Translations under genes and position numbers: made by a program | Shown here: positions 26,462-36,405 of the stretch, in pieces | Layout of the letters: every line of letters begins with the position of its first letter | Position numbering within the stretch: position 1 is the stretch's first letter | DNA from: UBA3537 sp038138145 | GTDB taxonomy: Bacteria > Bacteroidota > Bacteroidia > Flavobacteriales > Flavobacteriaceae | DNA: 64,000 bases | Reading direction: 5' to 3' | Assembly (NCBI GenBank): GCA_038138145.1 | Contig: JAYQDD010000004.1 | Location: forward strand, 137,644-201,643 | The notes under the pieces: generated by a model | What the model was told of the DNA's origin: nothing | What the model saw: the letters and a program-made list of their open reading frames with translations, nothing else | Databases searched by the model: none

Positions 26462-26493
26462 AAAAAACCCAGAGCAAATGTCTGGGTTTTTTT
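26462..26493. terminator. Terminator between the SGNH lipoprotein gene and atpD
   Basis: A 12-bp perfect stem AAAAAACCCAGA (26462-26473) / TCTGGGTTTTTT (26481-26492) with a 7-base loop. It ends the minus-strand TonB receptor/SGNH transcript and insulates atpD. Confidence 0.85.
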
Positions 26494-26514
26494 AAATTGA
26501 TTTGTTATTGTTTT

Positions 26515-28179
26515 TTATTGCAATAGTGGAGAATAATTTGTTGGGTAATCTCCTATATCAACCAAGTTTCCTGAGGCTTCAAAATTTGAGCCATAGGTTT
26601 CGTCAATAGCTTTCATGAATTCGTTAGCGATTACCGCATACCCTCTTGATGTTGGGTGAACACCATCCAAACTAATCATTCCACCAAAGACCAAACTTGC
26701 ATTTGGGCTAAAGCCATTATAAGTAACGTCTCCATTGAAAATTTGTTGGAACATATCGTTAGCGTCAAAGTGAGCATACCCTAATTCAGTGGCCATTGTT
26801 GAAATTTTTGTATTAATCAAATCTGTAGCATCTTTGACTTCATCAACTTCTGTTTTTGTTAGAACCCAATTGTCAGAGAGCGGTAATGTAACACCCATTG
26901 CTGAAAACTGACCAGCCAACTCTTGGGATAGCCCCTGACTCATTAAAGTTGCAACATTATCAGTATCAACTGTCGCAATAACCCCAGCAGCTAGTAACAC
27001 AACCAAATCTTCCTCTGTAGCCTGTCTAGCTTGTCCATAGGTATTTCCGAGCAATCCTGCAACTAGCGGTGCCGCTGCTGCCGGTAAGCCAAATTGAGCA
27101 ATGAATGCTGGAAAGTCTGGATTTGCGGCTAATACCGCTGTAATTTGTGCAGACAAATCAACTAAGCTTTCGTCTTTTATTACAACAGCATTTGTTTCCT
27201 CAAGAGAGAATGAAATTTTTCTTTCAGAAAAATCTTGCCCAGTTGTTGCCCCTAAGTAGTCGTATACATTGTTGATAGCACCATAGATTGTGTTTAAAAG
27301 TGGTATTTGATTAGCTAGGTCGGGGTTTGAGGGGTCTAGTGGGTTATATGGCACAGTAGTAAAGAATGGAATATCAGTCACGTAGGGGATATTAGCCATC
27401 ACGCCTTGAGCATTAATTGTTGAAAGATCACCAGCTATAGCATCCATTGATGCATCAAAAGTTGCCTGTGGTGTTAGTGCTCCGTTAGACCCACCTGAAG
27501 TTGCATAGCTTAATACATCGTTGGCCCCTATCCATAAACTCACAAATGTGGGCGATTGTGCTAGAGCCAATTCCATTATTGACGCATTAGGTGTTGATCC
27601 TGTTAATCGGACGGCATATGGGTTGGCCAACCCTAAAGCAAGGTTAGCTAAACTTCCATATCCATTAGCGCGTAAATGAAAACTTCTTGCACCAGGAACC
27701 CCTAAGTTGTTAAACGGACCAGTTGGGTTGTCTAACAAATTGGTGCCAACTGTTACAGGCCCAATGACGCTTTCTAATCCTGCGGGACCAGAGCCATTAA
27801 ACACTAATCTAGGGTCAAAAATTCTAGTTCCACCTTGTGTTATTGGAACACCATTATCAGGGCCTAAAGATAAACCGCCAAAATTATCAGCAGTCATCGC
27901 TTGTACAAAATCTCCGCCACCAACAGACGCAAACTGGCCTGCAAGTATATTTGGATATGAATTGATTTGTGTTGCTCTAAAAACGCCATTATCAGTTACT
28001 CCAATAGTAAGCGAATTTCCAATCGCTACATAATTCGAGAAATCTGCAGATCCAGCAGTTAGTGCTGGGAGATCTTCTGGCGTTGATACACCGTTATCCT
28101 CTAAGACATCTTCTACCTCATTACAAGACCAAAGCCCTAGAAGTAAAAACGAGAAAAATATATATTTTAAGTTTTTCAT
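26515..28179 (-). CDS. SGNH/GDSL hydrolase family lipoprotein
   Basis: A 554-residue protein with a lipoprotein signal (M-K-N-L-K-Y, hydrophobic core, L-W-S-C at about 16-19). SGNH blocks are visible: A-I-G-N-S-L-T-I-G (nucleophile Ser), W-I-G-A-N-D-V-L (Asn) and D-G-V-H-P-T-S-R-G-Y near the C-terminus (Asp/His). About 200 residues of Ala/Leu-rich sequence are inserted in the middle. It is likely an outer-membrane-anchored esterase or lipase. It is 12 bases downstream of the large TonB receptor gene, so receptor and hydrolase probably handle the same lipid or ester substrate (inference). Confidence 0.85.
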   Translation of the reverse strand: MKNLKYIFFSFLLLGLWSCNEVEDVLEDNGVSTPEDLPALTAGSADFSNYVAIGNSLTIGVTDNGVFRATQINSYPNILAGQFASVGGGDFVQAMTADNFGGLSLGPDNGVPITQGGTRIFDPRLVFNGSGPAGLESVIGPVTVGTNLLDNPTGPFNNLGVPGARSFHLRANGYGSLANLALGLANPYAVRLTGSTPNASIMELALAQSPTFVSLWIGANDVLSYATSGGSNGALTPQATFDASMDAIAGDLSTINAQGVMANIPYVTDIPFFTTVPYNPLDPSNPDLANQIPLLNTIYGAINNVYDYLGATTGQDFSERKISFSLEETNAVVIKDESLVDLSAQITAVLAANPDFPAFIAQFGLPAAAAPLVAGLLGNTYGQARQATEEDLVVLLAAGVIATVDTDNVATLMSQGLSQELAGQFSAMGVTLPLSDNWVLTKTEVDEVKDATDLINTKISTMATELGYAHFDANDMFQQIFNGDVTYNGFSPNASLVFGGMISLDGVHPTSRGYAVIANEFMKAIDETYGSNFEASGNLVDIGDYPTNYSPLLQ

Positions 28180-28191
28180 TGTGTTAATTTT

Positions 28192-30972
28192 TTAGTTATT
28201 AATTGTCCATCCTAAGTAATACATAGACCCTATAAATCCAGTACCAAAGGCCGTAAAGTACTCATCGCCTAACAAGTTGGTTGCACCGGCTTTGAACGTA
28301 GACTTTAGACTAGGGACTTGTAGATTTATCTGAGCATCAAGCACATGGAACTCTGGTATGACACCGTTTCCAAAGGTGGCTTCCCAATAGTAGTCATCAC
28401 TGTAGCGGTAGGCAATATTAAATCCAAAGTTTTCGAACACTTCAGTATTTCCAAAGGACGCCTTAAACTTATGCTCTGGCGTATTGAAGTTTGTCGTAAA
28501 ATCTGGATAGGTATCACGATCAAAGTCGAGTTTAGCATAAGTATAACTACCGCTTAAATCAAAGTCGCCAAATACCTTTGTTGAAATTCCTAAGGATGCT
28601 CCATATGATTTAACTGGTGCTTTGGAGTTAGTGTAAGCACTGTATGCTTGAAAATCTCCATTTGCAATCGCAGCAACAGATAAAGTATTGTCACCGACAG
28701 TACCATAGAATGGCGCTATGACCACTTCTTGAGAAATAAAATCTTCATACGTGTTGTGGTAAGCACTAAAGTCTACAATCAATTTCCCAAATTTACCACG
28801 GTACCCCACTTCTATTGATGTTACTTGTTCAGGTTTTACAAGCTCTGGATTTGCTACTTCAAGTACAGCTGGGTTTCCTGTTACAGAAAGCGCCCCAACT
28901 GAGCTTAATGTGAATGAATTATTATATGCAGCAGCTCCAGTTTGTGTTACAGTTCCTGGGACACCAAGTGCTTGACCAGAAGCAGAAATTCCATAATTTC
29001 TTGAATATCGATCCAAGTTATCAGGCGCCGATCCTACAAGTATTGCGCGTCCAGCATCTAAACCAATAAATAAGTCTTGTGTGGTAGGATTTCTAAATCC
29101 TGTTTGTATAGACGCTCTGATGTTGTGGTCTTTGTTTATAGTTAAACCAGCAGAGAAACGTGGCGAATAAAAACCATCAAAAAATTCGGACTTGTCATAA
29201 CGTACAGAACCTGTGAGTTTTAATTCTAATTCTGAAGAAAGTTCCAATTCTTTTTGAACTTGAGTGTATACCCCATATTCAGAATAGTCAATAGCACCAT
29301 CGTAGTCCGTATAAATTGTTCCAGAAGAATTTAAACTGTATTGTCTGTAAGAACCACCAACTTGAATATCAGCAACATCGATGAGATGGCTAAAGTTGTA
29401 GTTAAAATCACCATGGTAATATTTTGAAGCGTCTTGGAATTTAGATCCCGTACTTAAATCGGGGTCGCTTACACTTCTATTGAACGCTGCTTCATATTCT
29501 GGAGTTCCAGGCATATACATCCCAGTATCTGCAACAGCTCTCGCCGTAGCGTGCGCTTGGTCGTTCGTTGCACCTCCTAATGTTTCGAGCACATAAGTTC
29601 CGGCATATTCGCCAAACCACGACAAATCATCTTTCCATGCTCTGTTGATGTTTATTCCCGTAAAGACCATATCATAGGAGTCTCCAGCATCATCACTCAC
29701 AACATAGCCACGTGCAAAAAAGTTGTCGTTGCGGACTTCTAATTTGTGTTGTTGTTGAAAGAAGTTTTTGATGTTGTAGCGGTTGGTGCCTTGATAAATG
29801 GTGTTACCAGTACCTACTTTTCCTACATATGAAATTTCAAAATCGTTTTCAAATGGGCGGTAATACAATCCCCAGTCCGCTTTGATGCTTTCTGCATTGT
29901 AGTTCGTGAGGTGTCTTTCATTGTACCCTGTTCTACTGACGCTTACGTCAGGAAGTAGTGTACTTGCTCCGGATGGGAGTAACCCCAAACCTTCTAAAGC
30001 TACACCAACTTGTTTGATGTTGGTAGCTACCTCATCCCCATATACGTTGATTCCGTTGTAGTTAGGGTTTGTGGCTCTGGTTCCTCCAACCATGTCACTA
30101 TCGACTTCGCTTGTAGCGGCCCAATCCGTTCCTTTTAAGTAACCAAAATTAACTTTAGCCGCAAACTTATCATTGAATTTGTGTGCCATTCTAATGCCAA
30201 AATCTGTGTAGGGATTAGCCCCTGCAGCATCTTGTGTAGTCACCCCACGCTTGATGCTCACTCCTATACCTTCGTGGTCAAAAGGATTTTTACTGCGCAT
30301 AAACAAAATACCATTAAAGGCATTTGCTCCATAAAGTGCAGATGATGCACCTGGGAGAAGTTCCACGCTTTGTACGTCTGGCTCTATCATACCGACTAAG
30401 TTTCCAATAGGGAAGTTAAGTGCTGGCGTTGAGTTGTCCATTCCATCCACAAGTTGCATAAAACGCGTGTTTGCAAATGTTGCAAAACCTCTTGTGTTGA
30501 TGGATTGGAAGGTCAAACTGTTGGTGTTGACATCAACACCTTTTAAGTTTTCGAGACCACCGTAAAAATCAGCAGAGGCCGTATTTTTAATTTCTTTAAT
30601 TCCAAAACGTTCTACAGTTACAGGCGATTCAAAAATACGTTCAGGAGTTCTCGACGCAGAAATAACGACTTCGTCTAACACACTTCCTTCATTTAAGGCC
30701 ACTGTGATGTCTTGGTTGTTTGTTGTAATGTCTTGCGTAGCAGTTTCAAAACCTACACTACTTACTTGTACCGTAAATGGTGGGTTTTGGCTTACAGTTA
30801 GAGAGAATTTTCCGTCAAAATCTGAAATGGCTCCAGATGATGTGCCTACGACAATAATATTTGCTCCAGGCAGTGGTAATCCGCTTTCGTCATTGATGGT
30901 TCCTGTTACAGTTGTTTGTGCAAAAGAAACTACACCAAAGAGTAAAATAAAAATCTTTAAAATAGTTTTCAT
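28192..30972 (-). CDS. TonB-dependent outer-membrane receptor with carboxypeptidase-regulatory domain
   Basis: A 926-residue protein. Residues 1-18 are a signal peptide (ends S-F-A-Q). About 20-105 form a CarboxypepD-regulatory-like beta domain (V-T-G-T-I-N-D-E-S-G-L-P-L-P-G-A-N-I). The plug follows (V-V-I-S-A-S-R-T-P-E-R-I, then G-A-S-S-A-L-Y-G-A-N-A-F-N-G-I-L), and the rest is a 22-strand barrel. It imports a large substrate with TonB energy across the outer membrane. The paired SGNH lipoprotein suggests a lipid-like or esterified substrate; no SusD-like gene is present. Confidence 0.9.
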   Translation of the reverse strand: MKTILKIFILLFGVVSFAQTTVTGTINDESGLPLPGANIIVVGTSSGAISDFDGKFSLTVSQNPPFTVQVSSVGFETATQDITTNNQDITVALNEGSVLDEVVISASRTPERIFESPVTVERFGIKEIKNTASADFYGGLENLKGVDVNTNSLTFQSINTRGFATFANTRFMQLVDGMDNSTPALNFPIGNLVGMIEPDVQSVELLPGASSALYGANAFNGILFMRSKNPFDHEGIGVSIKRGVTTQDAAGANPYTDFGIRMAHKFNDKFAAKVNFGYLKGTDWAATSEVDSDMVGGTRATNPNYNGINVYGDEVATNIKQVGVALEGLGLLPSGASTLLPDVSVSRTGYNERHLTNYNAESIKADWGLYYRPFENDFEISYVGKVGTGNTIYQGTNRYNIKNFFQQQHKLEVRNDNFFARGYVVSDDAGDSYDMVFTGININRAWKDDLSWFGEYAGTYVLETLGGATNDQAHATARAVADTGMYMPGTPEYEAAFNRSVSDPDLSTGSKFQDASKYYHGDFNYNFSHLIDVADIQVGGSYRQYSLNSSGTIYTDYDGAIDYSEYGVYTQVQKELELSSELELKLTGSVRYDKSEFFDGFYSPRFSAGLTINKDHNIRASIQTGFRNPTTQDLFIGLDAGRAILVGSAPDNLDRYSRNYGISASGQALGVPGTVTQTGAAAYNNSFTLSSVGALSVTGNPAVLEVANPELVKPEQVTSIEVGYRGKFGKLIVDFSAYHNTYEDFISQEVVIAPFYGTVGDNTLSVAAIANGDFQAYSAYTNSKAPVKSYGASLGISTKVFGDFDLSGSYTYAKLDFDRDTYPDFTTNFNTPEHKFKASFGNTEVFENFGFNIAYRYSDDYYWEATFGNGVIPEFHVLDAQINLQVPSLKSTFKAGATNLLGDEYFTAFGTGFIGSMYYLGWTINN

Positions 30973-31070
30973 TAGTTATAAATTTTGGTTTGCTTGTTAT
31001 TTAATTAATAAAGATATTAAAATTATTGATAAATTTTACCAATTTACCAATAAATAACACGATAAAATAC

Positions 31071-31078
31071 CAAAACTA
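31071..31078 (-). promoter_or_regulatory. Possible -7 element for the TonB receptor/SGNH operon
   Basis: Minus-strand TAGTTTTG fits TAnnTTTG about 100 bases upstream of the receptor start. Weak evidence, one motif only. Confidence 0.3.
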
Positions 31079-31126
31079 TAATTTTTAGGCGACGTAGTGT
31101 ATTGATTTTAAGAGGATTAGTACAAA

Positions 31127-32974
31127 TTACTCCACCGTAACCGATTTCGCTAGATTTCTTGGTTGATCCACGTTTTTGTCCAATAAGACGGCTATATAAT
31201 AAGAGAGTAATTGTAGCGGAATAGTTGTAAGTAATGGCGACAAAAGCTCTGAAGTTTCAGGAATTTCAATGATGTGGTCTGCAAGTAATTTTACTTGTGT
31301 GTCGCCTTTGGTTACAATGCCTATTATTTTCCCTTTTCTTGATTTTATCTCTTGAATGTTACTTACAATTTTTTCGTAATGGCCATATTTTGTGGCGATG
31401 ACCACAATAGGCATATTTTCGTCAATGAGCGCAATAGGCCCGTGTTTCATTTCTGCAGCTGGATACCCTTCAGCATGGATGTACGAAATTTCTTTTAGCT
31501 TGAGCGCACCCTCCAAAGCAACAGGGAAGTTAAACCCTCTTCCCAAATACAAAAAGTTAGGGACATCTTTATAAATTTCTGCTATTTGTTTGCTTAATTC
31601 ATCAGACTTAAGCACCTCTTCAACTTTTGATGGAATGGTTTCTAATTCTACCAAATAACGTTTGTAATCTGAATTTGAAACAGATCCTTTGGCTTTTGCC
31701 AGCCTAAGCGCAATAAGTGTTAATAGGGTGATTTGTGTGGTGAATGCTTTGGTGGATGCTACACCAATTTCTGGACCTGCGTGCGTGTACGCACCTGCAT
31801 GGGTTTCTCTAGAAATGGATGACCCTACCACATTGCAAATACCAAACACAAATGCACCTTTTTCTTTAGCTAATTTGATGGCCGCTAGAGTATCTGCAGT
31901 TTCTCCAGATTGGGAAATAGCGATGACAACATCTTTGTTGGAGATGACAGGATTTCTGTATCTGAATTCTGAAGCATATTCTACCTCAACAGGGATACGC
32001 GCCAAATCTTCAAAAATATATTCTGCAACCAATCCTGCATGCCAAGAAGTGCCACAAGCAACAATCGTTATTTTTTGAGCATTGAGGAATTTTTCTAAAT
32101 TATCTTCAACACCAGACATTTTGATGATGCCCTTATTGACAATCAATCGTCCTCTGTAGGTGTCTTTTATAGCGTTTGGCTGCTCAAAAATCTCTTTGAG
32201 CATAAAGTGCTCGTACCCTCCTTTTTCAATTTGCTCTATATTCAATTTTAATTCTTGAACATAGGGACTTACAAGCCGATCATTTTTTATGTTTCGAACT
32301 TTGGTTTCTTTATGTAATCGAATAATAGCCATTTCTTCGTCTTCCAAATAAATAGCATTGTTGGTATATTCAATGAATGGTGAAGCGTCACTCGCAATAA
32401 AAAACTCTCCATCGCCAACCCCTACAGCCAAGGGACTTCCGAGTCGTGCAGCAATAATTTCATTGGGTTTTTTCACGTCAAAAACAGCAATAGCATAGGC
32501 GCCAATAACTTGATTTAGTGCAATTTGAACCGCTTTCCCTAACTTGTAGTTTCCGTTTTTTTGAACATCCTCGATAAGGTTGACCAAAACTTCTGTATCG
32601 GTTTCGGATTGAAATGTATATCCTCTATTAATCAATTCCTTTTTTATAGACGCATAGTTTTCAATGATTCCATTGTGGATGATTACTAAATCGCCAGAGT
32701 TTGAATAATGTGGGTGAGAGTTGAGATCGCTTGGTACACCGTGCGTAGCCCATCGGGTATGACCTATACCAATTTTACCTAAAGTATTTTGTTCGGAATT
32801 AATTTTTTCTTGGAGGTCGCTTACTTTGCCTTTGGTTTTTGTGACTTTGACATTTTTTCCATCAAAAAGGGCAATTCCAGCACTATCGTATCCTCTATAT
32901 TCTAGACGTTGAAGTCCTTTTGTGATAATGGAGTGGGCGTCTCGATGACCAATATATCCTACAATTCCGCACAT
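31127..32974 (-). CDS. glmS: Glutamine-fructose-6-phosphate aminotransferase (isomerizing)
   Basis: A 615-residue GlmS. It begins M-C-G-I-V-G-Y-I-G, with the Cys nucleophile of the class II glutaminase. G-H-T-R-W-A-T-H-G lies near residue 72, two SIS domains follow (C-G-T-S-W-H-A-G-L and S-Q-S-G-E-T-A-D-T), and it ends K-S-V-T-V-E. It makes glucosamine-6-phosphate for peptidoglycan and lipopolysaccharide. It is the last gene of the GT5-DUF4270-glmS operon, 6 bases after DUF4270. No glmS ribozyme is visible, and there is no space for one upstream. Confidence 0.97.
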   Translation of the reverse strand: MCGIVGYIGHRDAHSIITKGLQRLEYRGYDSAGIALFDGKNVKVTKTKGKVSDLQEKINSEQNTLGKIGIGHTRWATHGVPSDLNSHPHYSNSGDLVIIHNGIIENYASIKKELINRGYTFQSETDTEVLVNLIEDVQKNGNYKLGKAVQIALNQVIGAYAIAVFDVKKPNEIIAARLGSPLAVGVGDGEFFIASDASPFIEYTNNAIYLEDEEMAIIRLHKETKVRNIKNDRLVSPYVQELKLNIEQIEKGGYEHFMLKEIFEQPNAIKDTYRGRLIVNKGIIKMSGVEDNLEKFLNAQKITIVACGTSWHAGLVAEYIFEDLARIPVEVEYASEFRYRNPVISNKDVVIAISQSGETADTLAAIKLAKEKGAFVFGICNVVGSSISRETHAGAYTHAGPEIGVASTKAFTTQITLLTLIALRLAKAKGSVSNSDYKRYLVELETIPSKVEEVLKSDELSKQIAEIYKDVPNFLYLGRGFNFPVALEGALKLKEISYIHAEGYPAAEMKHGPIALIDENMPIVVIATKYGHYEKIVSNIQEIKSRKGKIIGIVTKGDTQVKLLADHIIEIPETSELLSPLLTTIPLQLLSYYIAVLLDKNVDQPRNLAKSVTVE

Positions 32975-32980
32975 GCGTCT

Positions 32981-34606
32981 TTAGTTGTTTGGTTCGGTGT
33001 AATATACCTTTAGTTTTACTTTTTTCAATTCATCACTGGAATTGCTGCCGTGTACAATAACACTTTTTGGGGAGAGAATTGTTCCAGAAGGGATGACTTC
33101 TACAGTATCATCATATTGCAGCAGTTTTTTCATGTCTACAGCACCTACATTTGAGGAGACCAAAAGACCAATTTTTACATTTGTAGAATCTTTTGTAACG
33201 ATATTATTTAGGTGTCCCGTAAGACGAACTTTGTATTTTTTATGTTCAACTCCTTGATCATCCGTTTCGGTGCTTATGGGGACAAGGTGAGAAAACTTTG
33301 AGTCGGATGTTGCTGTATTGACAGAGGAGTCTAAAAAATAATCATAAAGCGGAATGTTGTTGTTTAAATCATAAACAAACACACGATTGGGATGATCGGC
33401 ATCTGCTCCTGTGGCTGATTCATCGACGTAAAACTCTACATAAGCTTCATTCACTAAGCGCTTGATGGTTGTTTCTTCGCCATCCGTTTCTTTAAAATCT
33501 GTTATAAAATCATTAAAATCATTCCCTGATTCATCTTCTGCAAACAGTTCGACAATGGCCATAGAACCCTCACCACCCTTGAGGTACAAACGTTCATCAC
33601 CATCTTGCTCATTGGCGTTTGTTATTTCCTGTAGAATCGTGGGTTCAAAATCGTTTTCAAAAATATTGATACGTGCTCCGTTGAATCCCATATCATAGCT
33701 GCCTTGTCTTTCGTCTGTTTCTCCAGTTGTCGACGAAGTAACTTCGTACTTATAATGAAGTTTCACATGTGCATTAGATGAGGCAAAATCTAGTTGAATT
33801 AAATGTCCTTTATTTGGATCTAAAGCTTCGACTTTAAAATAAAGTCCTCTAAAGTAATCGTAAAAATTGTTACTGTTGGAGAGTTCTTCGCTACCTTCTT
33901 TTGCTATAATTAAATCTTCCCAAAAATTTGCGGGTAAACTTATATCTTGAAGTTTTACGCGCAGACTTGGTGTTAACGTTGCAGTGGTTTCACTTTCACC
34001 TTCGCTATTCAAAGCGGTAAGTGTAATTTCCTCATTGCTGGGCAGAAAATAAGAGGTTGTGTACAACAGTTGTCCTTCAAGCTCAGCAGCGTTGAGTTGT
34101 TCAGAACTAGAAAGACTTCCGTCTGAGAAATAACTTTGATTTTGATCTAAATCACTGTTGGGGTCAAAGTCACGAAGAAAAAAATTGTTTTTAAATATGG
34201 ATAGTTTCACGGCATCTTCACCATATAATGAATCGATGGTATATTCTTCATCGATTTTTCTACTTGTGTAAGGAATGGTCAAAACTACAGAGTCTAATTC
34301 AGGGCTATCGCCAAAATCGACGTTGTAGTTTTTTGGTGTTAGTTGTGCCAAAAAATGTGCTGCTGTATTCCCAAAAACAGGGTCCTTGTGGTAGCCCAAT
34401 ACATTTTTAGGCAGTCCATTAGACTCAAAAGGGGTAATGCGTTTGTTGTAGGTTTTTACTGGGTAACTTTGAAATTTTATTTCAATGTTTGGGTTGCCAA
34501 TAATCCCAGTTCCAATTTCAGAAAACTCTTTTTCACAAGCGTTAAAAAGAGAAAAAATCAAACCAAGGACAAATAATTTTGAGAAATTACGTTTCATTTG
34601 TTTCAT
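32981..34606 (-). CDS. DUF4270 family lipoprotein
   Basis: A 541-residue protein with a lipobox (L-F-N-A-C at about 20-24) followed by E-K-E-F-S-E-I-G-T-G-I-I-G, matching the start of DUF4270 proteins, a Bacteroidota family of unknown function. The mature part is beta-rich with many Asp/Asn-Gly turns. M1 and M4 are both possible starts (34606 or 34597). Its position between a GT5 protein and glmS is a repeated Flavobacteriaceae arrangement that hints at an envelope or polysaccharide role, but no activity can be assigned. Confidence 0.82.
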   Translation of the reverse strand: MKQMKRNFSKLFVLGLIFSLFNACEKEFSEIGTGIIGNPNIEIKFQSYPVKTYNKRITPFESNGLPKNVLGYHKDPVFGNTAAHFLAQLTPKNYNVDFGDSPELDSVVLTIPYTSRKIDEEYTIDSLYGEDAVKLSIFKNNFFLRDFDPNSDLDQNQSYFSDGSLSSSEQLNAAELEGQLLYTTSYFLPSNEEITLTALNSEGESETTATLTPSLRVKLQDISLPANFWEDLIIAKEGSEELSNSNNFYDYFRGLYFKVEALDPNKGHLIQLDFASSNAHVKLHYKYEVTSSTTGETDERQGSYDMGFNGARINIFENDFEPTILQEITNANEQDGDERLYLKGGEGSMAIVELFAEDESGNDFNDFITDFKETDGEETTIKRLVNEAYVEFYVDESATGADADHPNRVFVYDLNNNIPLYDYFLDSSVNTATSDSKFSHLVPISTETDDQGVEHKKYKVRLTGHLNNIVTKDSTNVKIGLLVSSNVGAVDMKKLLQYDDTVEVIPSGTILSPKSVIVHGSNSSDELKKVKLKVYYTEPNN

Positions 34607-34623
34607 AAGAAAATATTTGGGGG

Positions 34624-35433
34624 CTAACTTAAAATTTGAGTGGTGTAAAATTCTGTATATGCTTCTGCAAATTCCTCGGGATACTGATAGTCTAAAACAG
34701 GTTTTTCTAAATCATTGATGTAGTGTTCTAATTCATCAGGAAGCTCTTTTGAACCTTTTATCAATCCATCCGAAAAATCAATCGCTGTTTTCATGAGGTT
34801 GACATAATTCGGTGTCGTTAAGTTTTGAAGATGGCCCTCTTCGATTTCATCAAATTTGACCTTATCAATTAACTGACTATTCAGTTGTTCGTCGAAGCTT
34901 TGCCCATAAACTGAGGTTACTATTTTACTTTCATTAAAAAGCGGTTCGTCTTTGTAATATTCTTTAAGGTACAAAGGCAATAGCGATGCCATCCATCCGT
35001 GAACGTGAATAATATCTGGTGCCCAATTGAGTTTTTTAACGGTTTCAATCACCCCTTTAGCAAAGAAAATCGCACGTTCATCATTGTCTTCAAACAATTT
35101 TCCATCCTCGTCTTTAAGCGTTGCTTTCCTTTTGAAATAATCTTCATTATCGATAAAATAGACTTGAATTCGTTCCTTGGGAATAGACGCCACTTTGATG
35201 ATGAGTGGCATATCCAAATCGTTCACAACAAGATTGATCCCCGAAAGGCGAATTACCTCATGCAGTTGGTGACGACGTTCGTTGATATTGCCATAGCGTG
35301 GCATGAATATACGTATTTGTCCCCCTTGTTTATTAACCATCTTTGGGGCCTCAAAGGACATCGAAGAAATCTCAGTTTGGGGTAAATAGGGGATTACTTC
35401 GGATGATACGTACAATATTCTCTTGTCTTTCAT
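34624..35433 (-). CDS. Glycogen/starch synthase-like protein, GT5 N-terminal domain only
   Basis: A 269-residue protein resembling just the N-terminal Rossmann domain of glycogen synthase: I-L-Y-V-S-S-E-V-I-P-Y, G-G-Q-I-R-I-F-M-P-R-Y-G, and D-I-I-H-V-H-G-W-M-A-S-L-L-P-L-Y-L matching the H-x-H-D-W segment. The canonical K-T-G-G-L ADP-glucose motif near the N-terminus is missing (P-Q-T-E-I-S instead), and so is the whole GT1 half that completes the active site, so it is probably not an ordinary glycogen synthase. It heads the minus-strand operon, divergent from panC. Confidence 0.8.
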   Translation of the reverse strand: MKDKRILYVSSEVIPYLPQTEISSMSFEAPKMVNKQGGQIRIFMPRYGNINERRHQLHEVIRLSGINLVVNDLDMPLIIKVASIPKERIQVYFIDNEDYFKRKATLKDEDGKLFEDNDERAIFFAKGVIETVKKLNWAPDIIHVHGWMASLLPLYLKEYYKDEPLFNESKIVTSVYGQSFDEQLNSQLIDKVKFDEIEEGHLQNLTTPNYVNLMKTAIDFSDGLIKGSKELPDELEHYINDLEKPVLDYQYPEEFAEAYTEFYTTQILS

Positions 35434-35471
35434 AAATTCAGCTACTTAGTCGGTTATCAACAAAAATCATG

Positions 35472-35479
35472 CAAAAATA
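35472..35479 (-). promoter_or_regulatory. -7 promoter element for the GT5-DUF4270-glmS operon
   Basis: Minus-strand TATTTTTG, exact TAnnTTTG, 38 bases before the GT5 gene start. Confidence 0.5.
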
Positions 35480-35510
35480 CAAAATTTTATGCAGATTACT
35501 GCTAATAGCT

Positions 35511-35518
35511 TAAGTTTG
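35511..35518 (+). promoter_or_regulatory. -7 promoter element for panC
   Basis: TAAGTTTG fits TAnnTTTG and lies 22 bases before the panC ATG; with the element at 35472 it forms a divergent pair. Confidence 0.5.
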
Positions 35519-35540
35519 CAGGCGGTTAATTTTTTAAAGC

Positions 35541-36392
35541 ATGGAAGTTTTTACAACGCATCAAGCATTACAAAAAGCATTAGCACTACGGCGTGAAGCT
35601 AATTCTAGTGTAGGATTTGTGCCTACAATGGGTGCTTTGCATGAGGGACATTTGTCCTTAATTCAAAAGGCTTTGCTTGAAAACGATGTGGTAGTGGTAA
35701 GTGTTTTTGTAAATCCAACTCAATTCAATAATGCGTTAGATTTGGCAAAATATCCAAGAACTTTGGTGCAGGATTTGGACACATTAAAAGCTTTAAATAC
35801 ATCTAAGATTTTAGTTTACACTCCAGAAGTTGATGATATCTACGAAGATTCTGTTTTTAAAAAAACATTCGATTTTGGCGCATTAGCCCATCAAATGGAA
35901 GGCAAATTTAGATCGGGTCATTTTGATGGTGTGGGGACAGTGGTTCAGCGTTTATTTGAAATTGTTCAACCCCATTTTGCATATTTTGGAGAAAAAGATT
36001 TTCAGCAGTTAGCTATTCTAAAGAAATTGGTGCAACTCATAAAATCTCCAGTTCAAATTGTCGGTTGTCCCATTGCAAGAGCTCAAAATGGTCTAGCGTT
36101 AAGCTCCAGAAATGCACGGTTGACTAATGATGAGCAAAATGATGCTGCAAAAATCTACAGCGTTTTACAATCGGTAAAAGAGAAGTTTGGCACAGAAAAT
36201 GCCACGCAAATAAATGAATGGGTAAATCATCAATTTAAAAATGACCCTCAATTGTCCTTAGAGTATTTTGAAATTTCAGATGCAGAAACACTCATTTCTG
36301 CTTGTACAATAAAACCCAATACAAAGTATCGTGCTTTTATTGCGGCCTATATTCGCGATGTTCGATTGATTGATAATATCGCACTAAATTAA
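35541..36392 (+). CDS. panC: Pantothenate synthetase
   Basis: A 283-residue PanC. G-F-V-P-T-M-G-A-L-H-E-G-H-L-S-L-I (about 25-41) carries the HxGH adenylate-forming motif. V-F-V-N-P-T-Q-F-N, E-K-D-F-Q-Q-L and L-S-S-R-N-A-R-L are all present. It joins pantoate and beta-alanine using ATP on the way to coenzyme A. panD, which makes the beta-alanine, is 13 bases downstream. Confidence 0.97.
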   Translation: MEVFTTHQALQKALALRREANSSVGFVPTMGALHEGHLSLIQKALLENDVVVVSVFVNPTQFNNALDLAKYPRTLVQDLDTLKALNTSKILVYTPEVDDIYEDSVFKKTFDFGALAHQMEGKFRSGHFDGVGTVVQRLFEIVQPHFAYFGEKDFQQLAILKKLVQLIKSPVQIVGCPIARAQNGLALSSRNARLTNDEQNDAAKIYSVLQSVKEKFGTENATQINEWVNHQFKNDPQLSLEYFEISDAETLISACTIKPNTKYRAFIAAYIRDVRLIDNIALN

Positions 36393-36393
36393 T

Positions 36394-36401
36394 TACCTTT
36401 G
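36394..36401 (+). promoter_or_regulatory. Possible internal -7 element just before panD
   Basis: TACCTTTG matches TAnnTTTG and ends 4 bases before the panD ATG. If used, the transcript would start at or next to the start codon (leaderless). Confidence 0.35.
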
Positions 36402-36405
36402 CACC

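Noticed and set aside
31127..33100. Possible glmS ribozyme
   Set aside because: Only 6 bases separate DUF4270 and glmS and no ribozyme core is visible; the class is not expected in this phylum.
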